Source: Cercis canadensis (lineage: Eukaryota; Streptophyta; Magnoliopsida; Fabales; Fabaceae). Taken from it: a DNA stretch of 64,000 nt. Positions within the stretch are counted from its first letter, which is position 1. The number at the start of each line of letters is the position of its first letter. The stretch is from assembly GCA_003255065.1 (NCBI GenBank), contig QAOA01006449.1, positions 62,001-126,000 on the forward strand, given 5' to 3'. Below, piece by piece: positions 36,470 through 47,290 of the stretch. The notes beneath the pieces were generated by a model. That model ran no database searches and had not been told where the DNA came from. It saw only the letters and a list, made by a program, of their open reading frames with translations. The position numbers and the translations under genes are program-made.

Positions 36470-37429
36470 CTGCCTCAAATTTAAAGCCTAACTAGTTATT
36501 GGTCATTCTTGAGTATCTTATGCATATTCTGAATTATTATATCCATGATACTCAAGTACATATCTTACATTCCCATACTAAAATGATGGCAAACCAAAGG
36601 CTTCCCTCAGAAAAGCAAGCTTGTGACCATTGTATCCAAGTCTAAGAAGAAATGAATTGCATGGCCAATCTGCTATACTCTTTTCATCACATTTTTAACT
36701 GGAATTCGTTAGCAGTAACCATTCCCAAAATTCTAACTGTGTGAAATTAGTAATAATATCACTGGTTCACTCAGCTGCATAGGCACACATGAGCCATTTC
36801 CCAGGGATGGTTCACTATTACATGTTGATGGGGAAAAAAAATTTGTGTATATTTAAAAACAGGAATTGAATAGTTTAATCAAGATACCACACTAATTTAG
36901 CAAACCTAGAGTGATACTTGCAGAATTTGTTTTCCTTTTTTTTTATAGGACTTAATACTTAACGGAAGCACAAAAGTTTTGTCTCCCATAAAGAATATAT
37001 ATAATTTAGTTTTAGGATAAAGCAATTACCTATTTAAATCAGAAACCAATAGATTCCAAAGTTCCATTGGCATGTATGCGTTGAAGGAAAATTAGGATGA
37101 TGAGTATAAACAAAGATAAGAAAAATGCAGAATACAAGTAGTGAATCAAAACAAAAAGAGAACGATAAAAGTCCTTGATGAAAAATTGTTTCAATCAATC
37201 AAATCTAATATAATCATTGGAAAATTTTCCTATAAGAAAACAGTTTCAATTTCCAAAGGATATCCCCAGCTATTGAGGACATAGGAGTAGACATGCAGCC
37301 AAAGATCATACCCTATTCAAATATCAACGAAAAGGTTTTGCCATCTTTTGTCAAATAATACAATATGCTAGCTCCATATCTGTCATAACGTACCTGAAGG
37401 TCACTATAATGCAAATGACTAAATAAAAA
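36470..37429. other. Intergenic stretch
   Basis: No supportable gene. On the minus strand an open stretch near 37313-37395 (VRYDRYGASILYYLTKDGKT) begins at a possible CAG/GTA boundary but matches no family I recognise. Confidence 0.35.
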
Positions 37430-38110
37430 GAGATTTAGTTTTCGAAATGAAAACTCTGGAGTCGCCACCAATTGTATTAAAAATTTGGAGAACAATTGGA
37501 AAACCCCTTTAATTTCCAAAAAAAATACGTCTATGAACCAGAGAGAGTCCGGGAGTCGATTTATGTGTGGGGAAGGTGTTAGGCATCTCACGACACCCAT
37601 CTGAAAGACGGTTACCCTAAATTAATTATGCAAATTAAATTATGGCCTAATTGTATTTATTTTATCCCTAAATAAAAAAAAAAGGGTGATTATTCAAAAT
37701 AAGACTTNAAATAAAAAAAAAAAAGGGTGATTATTCAAAATAAGACTTGATTCGTCACCCTCAAATGCTTACATATCCTAATTAGGGATCAAAGTCCGTG
37801 TAGTTCGCATTATGGTTCAAAAGGAAATTTTATTTTATTTTTTCGAAACTGAAACTAAAAGAGATTCAATTTTTTTTTCTTTGCTTTAATCATGAAGATA
37901 AACTAAACAAGTAAACATACAATCAAAACAAATTGCGAATGCTATGCATGAATCTAATCGCGTCCTAATCCTTCAACTTTGTTCACATGCTTGTCGATTC
38001 CCAAAGTGGCGCTTATCCTTACCTCAGGTAGATAGAAGAGCCATCCCTATGGGGGTAAGTCGCCCCTATCCTTCCCTTGACAAATAAAGACTTATGGATA
38101 CTATTCGCAT
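37430..38110 (+). repeat. Dispersed repeat R, copy 1
   Basis: Contains GGAGTCGCCACCAATTGTAT, GTCCGGGAGTCGATTTATGT and GGGGAAGGTGTTAGGCATCT, matching 61394-61900 with moderate divergence over about 600 bp. GAGTCGCCACC...GGTGTTAGGCA sequences are common in plant genomes and look like LTR or leader sequence of a large gypsy element; the class is inference. A single N at 37708 is flanked by about 36 bp repeated on both sides, another assembly join. Confidence 0.6.
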
Positions 38111-39321
38111 ATATTAAACTAAGTAAAAGTAAAATGCATTTACTACTATTTTTATTTCAATTAAACTATTTAAACAAAGGGAAAAAATAATAAAATAAAA
38201 TAAAATAAATAAAAATAAAAATAAATAAATAACCTAGCCTAAAAGAAACAAAAAGCTAATCCAAATAAGCAATAAAAAGATAAAATGCACACTGGCCTGA
38301 CCGATTCAGATTAAGCCCAAACCAAAATCAAAGGGATAATAAAATAAATAAGAGATATGCAAAAAAAAAAAAAATTGGCCCAAACTGCTAGGCCCACANA
38401 AAAAAAAAAAACTAAACTAGAGTACCTGGTGGGTTGGTCCATTTCGGACCAAACCCAACCAGCTAAAAAAAAAATAAGACCCAACAAGATTCTAACCCAA
38501 TTGGCCCAAACCCATAAAAAGAAAGTTGAAGTAAATACATTGATGGGCCTATTTCAGCCCTGGCCCAATAGCTAACAAAGGAAATTAGCAACCAAAAAGA
38601 AAATTGAAAACTGAAGTAATATTTCACCTGGCCCATTTATCCCATAGTTCATTTAATTTTCATTATTTATTTCATGTATATATTGTGTATATATTTTTGC
38701 TTCGCATTTGTAAATAATTGTAGTATATTTTGTGCTTTCTTTTGTAGCGAATAGATGTAGGATGAGGTTTGTTTGTTTTCCCTGCACATACGAAGCACTA
38801 ACACTCATATCTCACACACTTTCTCTGGCTCTATACCCGAGTCACATTTAAGCTTAGGATTAGATAGGGAGTGAGCATTATCTCAAAGGGGCTAAGTACC
38901 CTTGCGATCTATGCAAAGCTCTCACTTGGATTGTAACTTGTCCTTTTAACATGAGTAAATAGAGAGGCTCTACCTTTCGTCTATTCATGTTAACAAGACA
39001 AGGTTTCCGTCATCCCGATGAGAGGCAATCTATAGTACCTTGGACTTTTAAGATGTAGCACTGACCTAATAACCATGCACATAATTTGACTGCACAAGCC
39101 CTCCTTTAGGTTAGATCATGACTACTAAGTTAGAATCCTTGAGCTTAGATGTCAACCTTTTCTTAAGACAATAGGGGAAACATCATTTCTCTCTTTTATT
39201 TTTCTCATTTACTCACTTTATTTCTCATTTGTAAATACACTGTAAATTTTTCTGACAAGGTTTGGTCACATTTTATTTTTGAACTTTTCAGCAATAATCC
39301 ATAGGAGGTTGAATTGTTAAT
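38111..39321 (+). other. Region upstream of the DUF7745-type gene
   Basis: A-rich DNA with repeated GGCCCAA/GCCCAAAC motifs (38290-38640) and an N at 38399, then a T-rich stretch and GC-balanced sequence (38750-39170) with no long frame. It probably belongs to the same element as the gene that follows. Confidence 0.4.
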
Positions 39322-40776
39322 ATGGCTAGTCGAGATCCTGTTTTTGAAAATTCTAAGACTTCACGAGCTTTCATAAGGGATATGACATCACTACCAACTG
39401 AAGAGAGAGATTGTTTACGTAAGGGACATCCTAGCACATTGCCTAAGAGGCTTCGAGTTCATGTCGAAGTCAATGATGTGACTGAAGTAGACCGTTTTTT
39501 CAAATTACTACCCATTGATGAAAAGACAGCTTTTAATCAGAAATATGGAAAAATTTGGGACTTGTTGAAGGTTGAAGTACATGAGATGGCCGTGGTTACC
39601 ATGTTGAATTACTGGGATCCTTCATACCGTTGCTTAACTTTTGGAGTCATTGACACGACCCCGACCATTGAAGAGTATGCCTATATGCTGAATTTGCCAT
39701 TGACTACTCAAACCAAGGTGTATACTCATAACAAGAATAAAGTTGCTTTGGGAAGGGTTGTTGAGTGGCTAGGTGTATCTGCTAACATGGTGAAAAGTAA
39801 AATGATTCTAAATGACACTAGCATGAGGGGGTGGCCTATGGCTTTCATAATACCCAGTCTACAAAATTTTATTGACAAAAAGGAATGGGAAAAGCTGAAG
39901 GATCTGATTGCTTTATGTATCTACGGACTTATTTTATTCCCATCTGCCAAGAATGCTATTAGTCTTTTAGCCGCCGATGTGTTTCAACAAGTTCTTGAGC
40001 ACAAGATTAATCCAGTACCCGCCATATTGGCTGACACATTTGGAGCTCTCAATTTTTGTCGAAGGAAAGGTGAAGGTAAAATCAAATGTTGTTTACAACT
40101 TTTATTCATCTGGCTCTTCTACCATGTTCAAGGAAAAAATTATCCACGATTGACCAATTTTGGCTTTGGGATGAAGTTCATAAGGAAATTTACTGAATTG
40201 AAGATTGTGAAGGAGGATCGAGATTTCTGGTTGAACCGTTATATTAGTATTGATGAAGGAAATTTTACATGGCGTTCTCATTGGTCTAAAGGGCATGGCA
40301 TATTGGTTCGTTGCGGAGATTTTTCGTATGTGCCATTGATGGGTACTCGAGGTTGTGTGGCCTACACGCCTACACTAGTCTTGAGGCAATTCGAACACCT
40401 TCAATACATTCCTTACACTAAAGGACTTGTTGAAATGGAGTTCGAGTACGATTCTCAAGGGAGTGAAAATAACTTATACAAGGTCAAGAAGGCTTGGGAA
40501 AAATTATCATTCCGACAAGAAGACCCGTGCTCCGATACTGATGAGGCGATTACTTTGTATGGTACTTGGGTCCGAGAGAAAGCCAAAGAGGTCGTAGTAC
40601 CACATGCTGCTACTATTTCTCATCCACCTCCTATTGAAGTGCCTACTCGCGATTTTGAGGCTAAATTTGCCATGAAAGAAAAACTTAGAGAGGAAGAAAT
40701 GAAAAGAAAATTAGATGAGGTTGAAGTTGAAAACTGTGGACATCATATTCCATCCAGTAAACCAAAAAAAAAATAG
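39322..40776 (+). CDS. DUF7745-type plant protein, element-associated
   Basis: An open frame of 484 codons starting MASRDPVFENSKTSRAFIRD. The N-terminal half has the features I associate with the plant DUF7745 family: DMTSLPTEERDCLRKGHPST, a short YGKIWDLLKVEV segment, then YWDPSYRCLTFGVIDTTPTI and EEYAYMLNLP. The middle has Trp-rich blocks (GWPMAFIIPSLQNF, FIWLFYHVQGKNYPRL). The C terminus is a charged, coiled-coil-like tail (EKLREEEMKRKLDEVEVEN) ending in a Lys run. The function of the family is unknown; its members are numerous and often lie beside gypsy pol genes, so this may be the first gene of an Ogre/Tat-like element whose rest is gone (inference). The start is the first Met and matches the family N terminus as remembered. 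No intron is needed. Confidence 0.65.
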   Translation: MASRDPVFENSKTSRAFIRDMTSLPTEERDCLRKGHPSTLPKRLRVHVEVNDVTEVDRFFKLLPIDEKTAFNQKYGKIWDLLKVEVHEMAVVTMLNYWDPSYRCLTFGVIDTTPTIEEYAYMLNLPLTTQTKVYTHNKNKVALGRVVEWLGVSANMVKSKMILNDTSMRGWPMAFIIPSLQNFIDKKEWEKLKDLIALCIYGLILFPSAKNAISLLAADVFQQVLEHKINPVPAILADTFGALNFCRRKGEGKIKCCLQLLFIWLFYHVQGKNYPRLTNFGFGMKFIRKFTELKIVKEDRDFWLNRYISIDEGNFTWRSHWSKGHGILVRCGDFSYVPLMGTRGCVAYTPTLVLRQFEHLQYIPYTKGLVEMEFEYDSQGSENNLYKVKKAWEKLSFRQEDPCSDTDEAITLYGTWVREKAKEVVVPHAATISHPPPIEVPTRDFEAKFAMKEKLREEEMKRKLDEVEVENCGHHIPSSKPKKK

Positions 40777-41021
40777 TAAAAATTAAAAAAAAAATATGTG
40801 GGGCAGGTATATGGGCAGCATTTTTCATTAAAAAAAAAAAAGAAAAGAAATAGGAAGAGGTTGTGAGTGCATGGGAAGTTAAGAGACGTGAGTGAGAAGG
40901 AAATGAATATTTTTTTTTTCAACTTTCGTTCATATTAAAAATATTTTTTTTTTCAAAATTTAATAGGGCATTTGTTTCGAGTTTAACCGGGGTCTTTGTA
41001 CACTATGGTCAGTTACCGCCA
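40777..41021. other. A/T-rich spacer
   Basis: Homopolymer-rich DNA with no gene. The left end of the Mutator-like element may lie here; no terminal inverted repeat was found. Confidence 0.4.
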
Positions 41022-41618
41022 GTGATACACCCTCAGATGGCTCCTGAGGTGACCATGTCATCGGGTAGTGCATCTGTGTCATCAGAGTCACGATCGTCGT
41101 CCTCTCGAGCGTCGTCATTACGACGGCAATCCACAACACACTCTACCAGGAACCCACATCGTTCTAGCTCGAGGGCAGAGAGCTCATCACAGGCTGTACA
41201 TCGCACCGATGTCCATACTCCCTCGATCGACGTGCCATACCAGCCTAACCCAGTTCAGTTCACCCAGGACCAGGACTACTTCGGAACACCAACATATTCA
41301 GATTATGCGGCACTATTTCCTACATATCACTTATTTGGCGTTGATTCTGTTGTTCCTCCATCAGCGATTGACGCATACGCGGGAACTTCTTCACAAACTC
41401 TCTTCCCTGACGATTGGACGTTGCCCACCATAACTCCGCTGACAGGCCCACCGCCCATAGATCCGACTATGACTGGGACGAGACTGTTTCCCTCTGGGGA
41501 GACATATGATGATATGACACCACCAGGGATACAACCTGCCGAAGAAGTCCTGCCACCACGTGCGAGAAATCCTCCTAGATATGGAATAGGGGGACATTTG
41601 TATCGACATCGCCGTTAG
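41022..41618 (+). pseudogene. C-terminal tail of a PMD-type (plant mobile domain) gene
   Basis: 198 codons, low complexity: a Ser/Arg-rich start (SSGSASVSSESRSSSSRASS), a Pro/Tyr/Asp middle and an Arg/Pro-rich end (VLPPRARNPPRYGIGGHLYR). The composition and basic, Pro-rich end resemble the disordered tail of PMD proteins (phosphatase 7 long form homologues) carried by Mutator-like elements. The conserved PMD core is not present upstream, so it is a partial copy. It converges on the transposase at 41858-44464, the usual arrangement for two-gene Mutator-like elements. A free-standing small gene cannot be excluded. Confidence 0.4.
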
Positions 41619-41857
41619 CACTATTTTGTTGTTGTTCATGAAACATTAATGTTAGTGTAATATGTACATGTATAAATTTTTTTTAAGATTATCGTCATGA
41701 TTAATTTTCAATATAGTTAGAAATTAATATATAAGCAAATATCACAATACAGAATTGACAAATAATTAAAACAGTACATAATTAAAATAGTACATAATAT
41801 GACAAGTAATTAAAACAGTACATGACAAGTAATTAAAATTTGCATAATGGTACTGGG

Positions 41858-44464
41858 TCATGGATCAGGCATTCTTCTAAGGGGACACTTTCGCTTATTA
41901 TGACCTTCTTGTCGACAAAGACTACATCGCAATCGTAAATTACTGTTTGAATCTGGCCAATCCATCTCATTCCGTATGCGATTCACAACAGGACGACCTT
42001 TCTTCCTTAGCATTGCAAGGTTGGGACTAACATGTACCCCATTGATATCAGGCCAATTTTCTTGTCCACCAATAGGCCTAAATTTACCTTCATACACCTT
42101 GACTAAATTATCAATGGAGTATACTGGATCCACATACGACCACTCATCAAGCGAAGCAGAAGCACAAGCAAAAATTGCGTGTGAGCATGGCAAATGAAGG
42201 GCTTTGAACTTACCGCAACTACATCGTCTCTCCATCAGATTGACAATAAATGTGCGACCTGCTGTCCTGGTCCTCATATTGAATCTCTCCTCCACCTCAA
42301 ACTCTCTGGTATTCCTATCGAACAATCGAGGCTTATGTGATGATGCCTCCCGTGAATTATCACGCATCTTAACCATTGCAAACTCGGTCCACCGTTGCCC
42401 ACTAGCTCTCATCATACCAGCCTGATCTCTCTTCTTGGTGAAAATAGCATTCATCCTGTAATATGTTGCTCTAACAAGGGCAGTAATTGGCATGTTGCGG
42501 ACACCCTTCAACGTGTCATTAATATTCTCCTCCAAATTAGTTGTCATCATGTCATAGCGCCTCCCCTCTGTATCGCCTTGTAAAGTTCATTTCGCCTCTT
42601 CAAGATATTGTACATATTTCCATGCCCTACTGTCTTCGCATCTAACTTGTATATCTCTCATAAACTCTTTGAATTTAAGGGATTCAAATTGACCACATGT
42701 CAAATTATTATACAAAATTTTAATTAGGCAAGAGAAGTTTAAAACAAACACAATAAAAAAGTTATACATACCTGCTGCGTAGATTTTTGTCTTTAGAGTT
42801 TTATTCTTGAAATGCGTGTTCCAATTGCTAACGACATGCCGCAAACAGAAGAAATTGTACGCGAGTGGTGGACTCCATCCCACACTAGGATCTGCAATCG
42901 AAGATAAAATACTAACATGACGATCAGAAATTATCGCCAGATTTTGACGATCTCGAACCACGTGACGGCGAACTAAGGTCAAAAACCATGTCCAAGCATC
43001 TTTCACTTCACCTTCCACAATAGCAAATGCAAGAGGCAATTGTGACCTATCACCGTCTTGTGTTGAAGCAATCAGCAATGTCCCGTGATACTTTCCGCTC
43101 AAGAAAGTTCCATCAACTTGAATCACAGGCTTGCAAAAGGGAAATGCATCAACACATGCTTGAAATGTCCAAAATACACAGCGAAACATTTTCTCCTGAA
43201 CATTGGAATTACTGCTGATCTGATTATTATCCAAAAACCATTTGACAACAGTTCTCGGATTTTCCGTAATCATCGCTGCCATCCATCTAGGTAAGAGATT
43301 GTAGCTCTCATTCCAATTGCCGAACATTTTTTTGATGCACTTTTGTTTTGCCAACCATGCTTTTCTGTACGATGCGCGGTACCCATAGTCATTCAATATC
43401 CGTTCTTGAATCAACTTAAATAATACTCCACACTGTTGGATGCGATTGCCTAACAATGAATGAATGGTGCACTTGCAGTGAATATTCTTTGACAGCAATT
43501 TGAACATCATTCTTTGTTAAGAATTGTTGCCCAACTGACAACTCTCCACCTCTGTTCCACGCTCCATGTCCATCTGATGTGCCAGTGTCATCACCAACTT
43601 GCATAGCATCCCAATTATTGTCTGAATAAACTTGTGAAGGCTCACTGTACTGCAATGGCTGGACCATTTCTGGTATAGGTCCACCGGATTCATAGCCCAC
43701 TGGACGTACATTCAAATCTAAACTACGTTCACTTTCTTCGTCACTATAGGATTCATCTTCCTCTATGATCGCATCTTCATCATCTTCGTCACTAATAAGA
43801 GGATCAATTGGAGAATTAGCACCACTAATTTGAAAGTCGTTATGTCCTTCCATATTTACAGCAGTTTCCTGTTCCTCGATGCCCCGTCCCTGCAATATAT
43901 TTGAATTGAACCAAGCATCATCCCAACCATAGTCATGGCTTTCTGGTGGCTGAGGAGTTTGACTCGAACTAGGCATGCCAGTTTGAAATTCAGCTGAGTC
44001 AACATGTGGTTGATAACATTGATCAAAGACAAAATTTGTTTCATTATACCCCTGAATTGAACAAGGTATTGAACCTGGCATTGAACTTAGCCCACCTGCA
44101 TCAACTTCATCGATCTGAACACCGGTATCACCATGCTGTGCAGCGTCCGTCTCCACATAAAGCTCCATTGCTCCAAGATTAGCATGCTTTGAATGACTTT
44201 CATACATGCACATTACATCCTCATCACCCATGAGGTCAATAGCACCATAATACAAAGGGTAAGCAGACATGGGAAATCTATATTTCATATTAGATATCAT
44301 TGTATTCGGAGCAAGACGTAATTTTTGGTATATCACTTCCTTCAGACTATGTAGTCTAATTCGATGCTTCAACATCATGCATACAGGATTAGCACTTTCA
44401 TACGTGACTCATTGCTCTCCATTATACACTCGACCATTATAGTATATGAAAATCAGCATATTTA
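41858..44464 (-). pseudogene. Mutator-like (MULE/MuDR) transposase, decayed
   Basis: Minus strand. The N-terminal part (44464-43416) begins about IFIYYNGRVYN and contains a long acidic region (DEDDEDAIIEEDESYSDEES). The core (43510-42587) has YRASYRKAWLAKQK, then the catalytic VDGTFLSGKYHGTLLIAST and IISDRH, and CLRHVVSNWNTHF. The C-terminal part (42550-41858) has TTNLEENINDTL with the catalytic Glu, a SWIM zinc finger (CSCGKFKALHLPCSH) and a zinc knuckle CSLCRQEGHNKRKC. It cuts and pastes its element in the nucleus. Damage: a stop near 44415, a frame change near 43450 with loss of part of the N-terminal domain, and a TGA in place of the Trp after LEEAK at 42587. Near 42680-42770 an in-frame AT-rich insert following KIYAAG may be an intron. 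The element is unlikely to be autonomous now. Confidence 0.85.
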
Positions 44465-45130
44465 TCCTAAATTTTAAACCAAATATATCAGCTACAATTA
44501 ACAATATTAAGCTAAAAAAATAATATTACTTAATATTATCTATCTTCTAAAAAAAAATTAAAAATTATATTTTATAATATTATATTTATATTAACACTTT
44601 CAAATTAACGTATATAAATCATACAACTAAAAAAAAATTAACTATTACAATTAAACAATAATTAAAATTTTAACGCACCTTGTAGAATATTGCTTCACAA
44701 ACTTTGAACAGAACCTTAGACAAGCACTTTTATCCTCAAAACTGAAATCTGAAAATTGAAAACTTCAGAATGCCTTTGCTGGTCACTCAAGACTCTCTAA
44801 CTTGATGTTGTCTCAATTTTTTCTCGGCACAAATGAACTCTTCACAGAGGTCGGGTTATATAGCATTCAGACACGCCATGGGGCCCCGACACGCCATCAC
44901 TCAGAAAACGAATCGCCATATGCCATGTGGCGGCTTCTGTTCGGACGTGCCATGAGAGTAGTGGCGTGTTCCTTCACAACACGTCAGCACTCAGTTTTTT
45001 CCACCGACACAGATTGCTTTTTCACTGACACGGGGCCCACAACTCAGCAGGAACGGTGGGATTTTGGCTCATTGGGACACGCCGTGAGGCCCACAGCGTG
45101 TCCGGTGGGTCCCACGTGTCCGTAAAACTT
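44465..45130 (-). other. 5' leader, possible intron and upstream region of the Mutator-like element
   Basis: On the minus strand a donor (ACAAG/GTGCG) near 44678 and an acceptor (AAATTTAG) near 44467 would remove a very AT-rich 212-bp intron just before the transposase start. Further upstream, 44870-45120 is GC-rich with repeated CACGCCAT / GACACG-like motifs, possibly promoter or terminal-region repeats. No clear terminal inverted repeat or 9-bp target duplication was found, so the element boundary is open. Confidence 0.4.
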
Positions 45131-46611
45131 TTTTTTTTATATTTTTGAATTTTTAAAAAGTGTAATATTTGTGTAAATACTTCTACACAATGTAATATTT
45201 GTGTCAAAAGGCCAAATATTGGCAGTAATGTTGGCCAGAGAGAGACATGTTAAGTCCGTTGTTGTTTGTGATTACTAGGAATTTGGGCTTGCGACCTGCT
45301 GGCTAAGCTGTTGAGGCTGGCATTATAAGTGTAGCCTAATCCTACAATATGAGATGGTTTGCCAGCATCATCATATCATATCATATGTATGATATGATAT
45401 ATATAATAGGGATCCACTTACATTTAGTATAAGACTTATTACACTTATATCTTTAAAAGGTAAATTTTATAAACCTAACCATTAAATTGAAAGCTCTCAC
45501 GAAGTAGAACATACTCATAAAATTTGGGAATTAATTATTACTTCATTAGATTATCTTATTTTAACGGATAATAAGATTTTTAAAATATAAGTAAACATCA
45601 TCAATAAAATTACATACTTATAAATTTTTGATAAATTTTTTTTTTGACATATGTGATGAAGACCACAATATCTTATGACTCAACAGTTGAATCTAAAAAA
45701 TTTACTTTCTATAAAAAGTTATTCAAGAGTGTAAGTGTTCAAATATTACGTCTCGGATCTACTAATTTGAAAATTTCTTGAATTTGATTTTAGATAACAA
45801 TATTCCCATATAGAATTTTTTTAGTGATGTATGTACATAATATGATTAACTACTTGACATGGACATCCTTATCACTATTGAAAAATGCTTCACACACCAT
45901 ATTTAGTTTGCTCGCAAAACCTCATTAATAGGCCTCAGTTAAATTTGAGTTGTGTAGAAAAAAGTTTATGTTTAATTAAAATATAAGGTATAGAATAAAC
46001 TAAACTCCATTACGATGAAAAAAATGTGATAAAAGTAGTGATGGGTATAACCCAACTCATTACCACCTGTCATGACAATTTTATAATTTTGTAATAATTA
46101 TCTGATTAATTGTGGACTCATATTTTCTGCCTCTTGAATAGTTGTAAGAGTAATTATTTCTCTATTACGCCCAAGAGAGATGCTCCTTCAAGGGGTTCAA
46201 CATTAAGAAAAATACCTTATGGTGTTTTTCTTTTTGTTACAAAAGAAACACAATGCGCTTGAAAATAATGAAAGGAGTATATGGTAGAAATTGATACCGA
46301 GACATCAAACACCTTAAATCTTATAACCAAGAGAAGTGCTATTAGATTCATAAATCATTGACAGATAATCTAAAGGTGTTAAGTATAAACTCTATCATGT
46401 TTACCAAGTTTGTTCCCAGCAAACCCCCACCCCCCTCCCAAAAAAAAAACTCAGTTCACAATTATTTGGCAACCCCACCAGAACCATGATAGCAAGGGGT
46501 GAGAAAAAACGTGTAGGGAGCGGATTGCACTCAAATTCTGTCTTCCAATGGACTAATTAATGTTATTTCAGTTTAACCGCTGCAAAATTAGGTAGCACCC
46601 CTTTATCTCAG

Positions 46612-46646
<35 letters not shown>

Positions 46647-47290
46647 ATGTCGTAGCAATTTCAAAGTCTATGAGCCTATGACTATTGCATCACTGAGCAA
46701 ATTTGCTATGCTGAATGCAACCACTAGTATATTTCTCTCTCTTTCTACAGTCTTTCTTTCTGGCTGACAAATCATGTACACAATCTTGATGCATGCTGAC
46801 ACAGTAGTCTAGATTACAATTTCAAGTGATGCATGGCCAATTGATTACTGCATGCAATCAGAAATTGCGAGAATTATCAAAGACATCACCTGTCATTTCT
46901 TTTTTAGGGGCAGGGGAAGAGAGGGGAAGAAAAGAATCATCATATTTCTAAGAATTCAGAAAACCAACTTACACTGAACCAGAAAATAAGAAAAGTTGAT
47001 TGCAGTTACAGAAATGGGTAGAGAAGTCTTTCATTTCTCTCTCTCTTTCTCATGTCTTTCTTTTTTGTCTTTCCCCCAATTTTCTTTTCTTTCTCGATGG
47101 GTTTTACTGCTTAAGAGGATGTGTGTAAAGCGATCTTGAATAAAAGTCATTACCATATAGACAAAACTCTTTCATACAAACAAGAAAAGGAAAATTATAA
47201 AGAAAAAAACTGAAGACTGTATGATCAGTACTTCATCTCTAATTTTTTTTTTCCTGTTTTTTTACTTACCCCTTTGATTTGTAATCCATC
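45131..47290. other. Intergenic stretch downstream of SCL3
   Basis: No gene seen. Local features: a 14-bp direct repeat TGTAATATTTGTGT at 45161 and 45191, a CATAT-type microsatellite near 45370-45405, and a T homopolymer near 46613-46639. The 3' end of SCL3 transcripts must lie in its right part. Confidence 0.5.

Noticed and set aside
41022-41618. Independent Ser-rich host gene
   Set aside because: Low complexity, no promoter context and a position tail to tail with a MULE transposase favour an element-borne gene tail; kept as a low-confidence pseudogene.
46613-46660. T/A homopolymer as a retrogene poly(A) tail
   Set aside because: No coding sequence or target duplication beside it; simple sequence.
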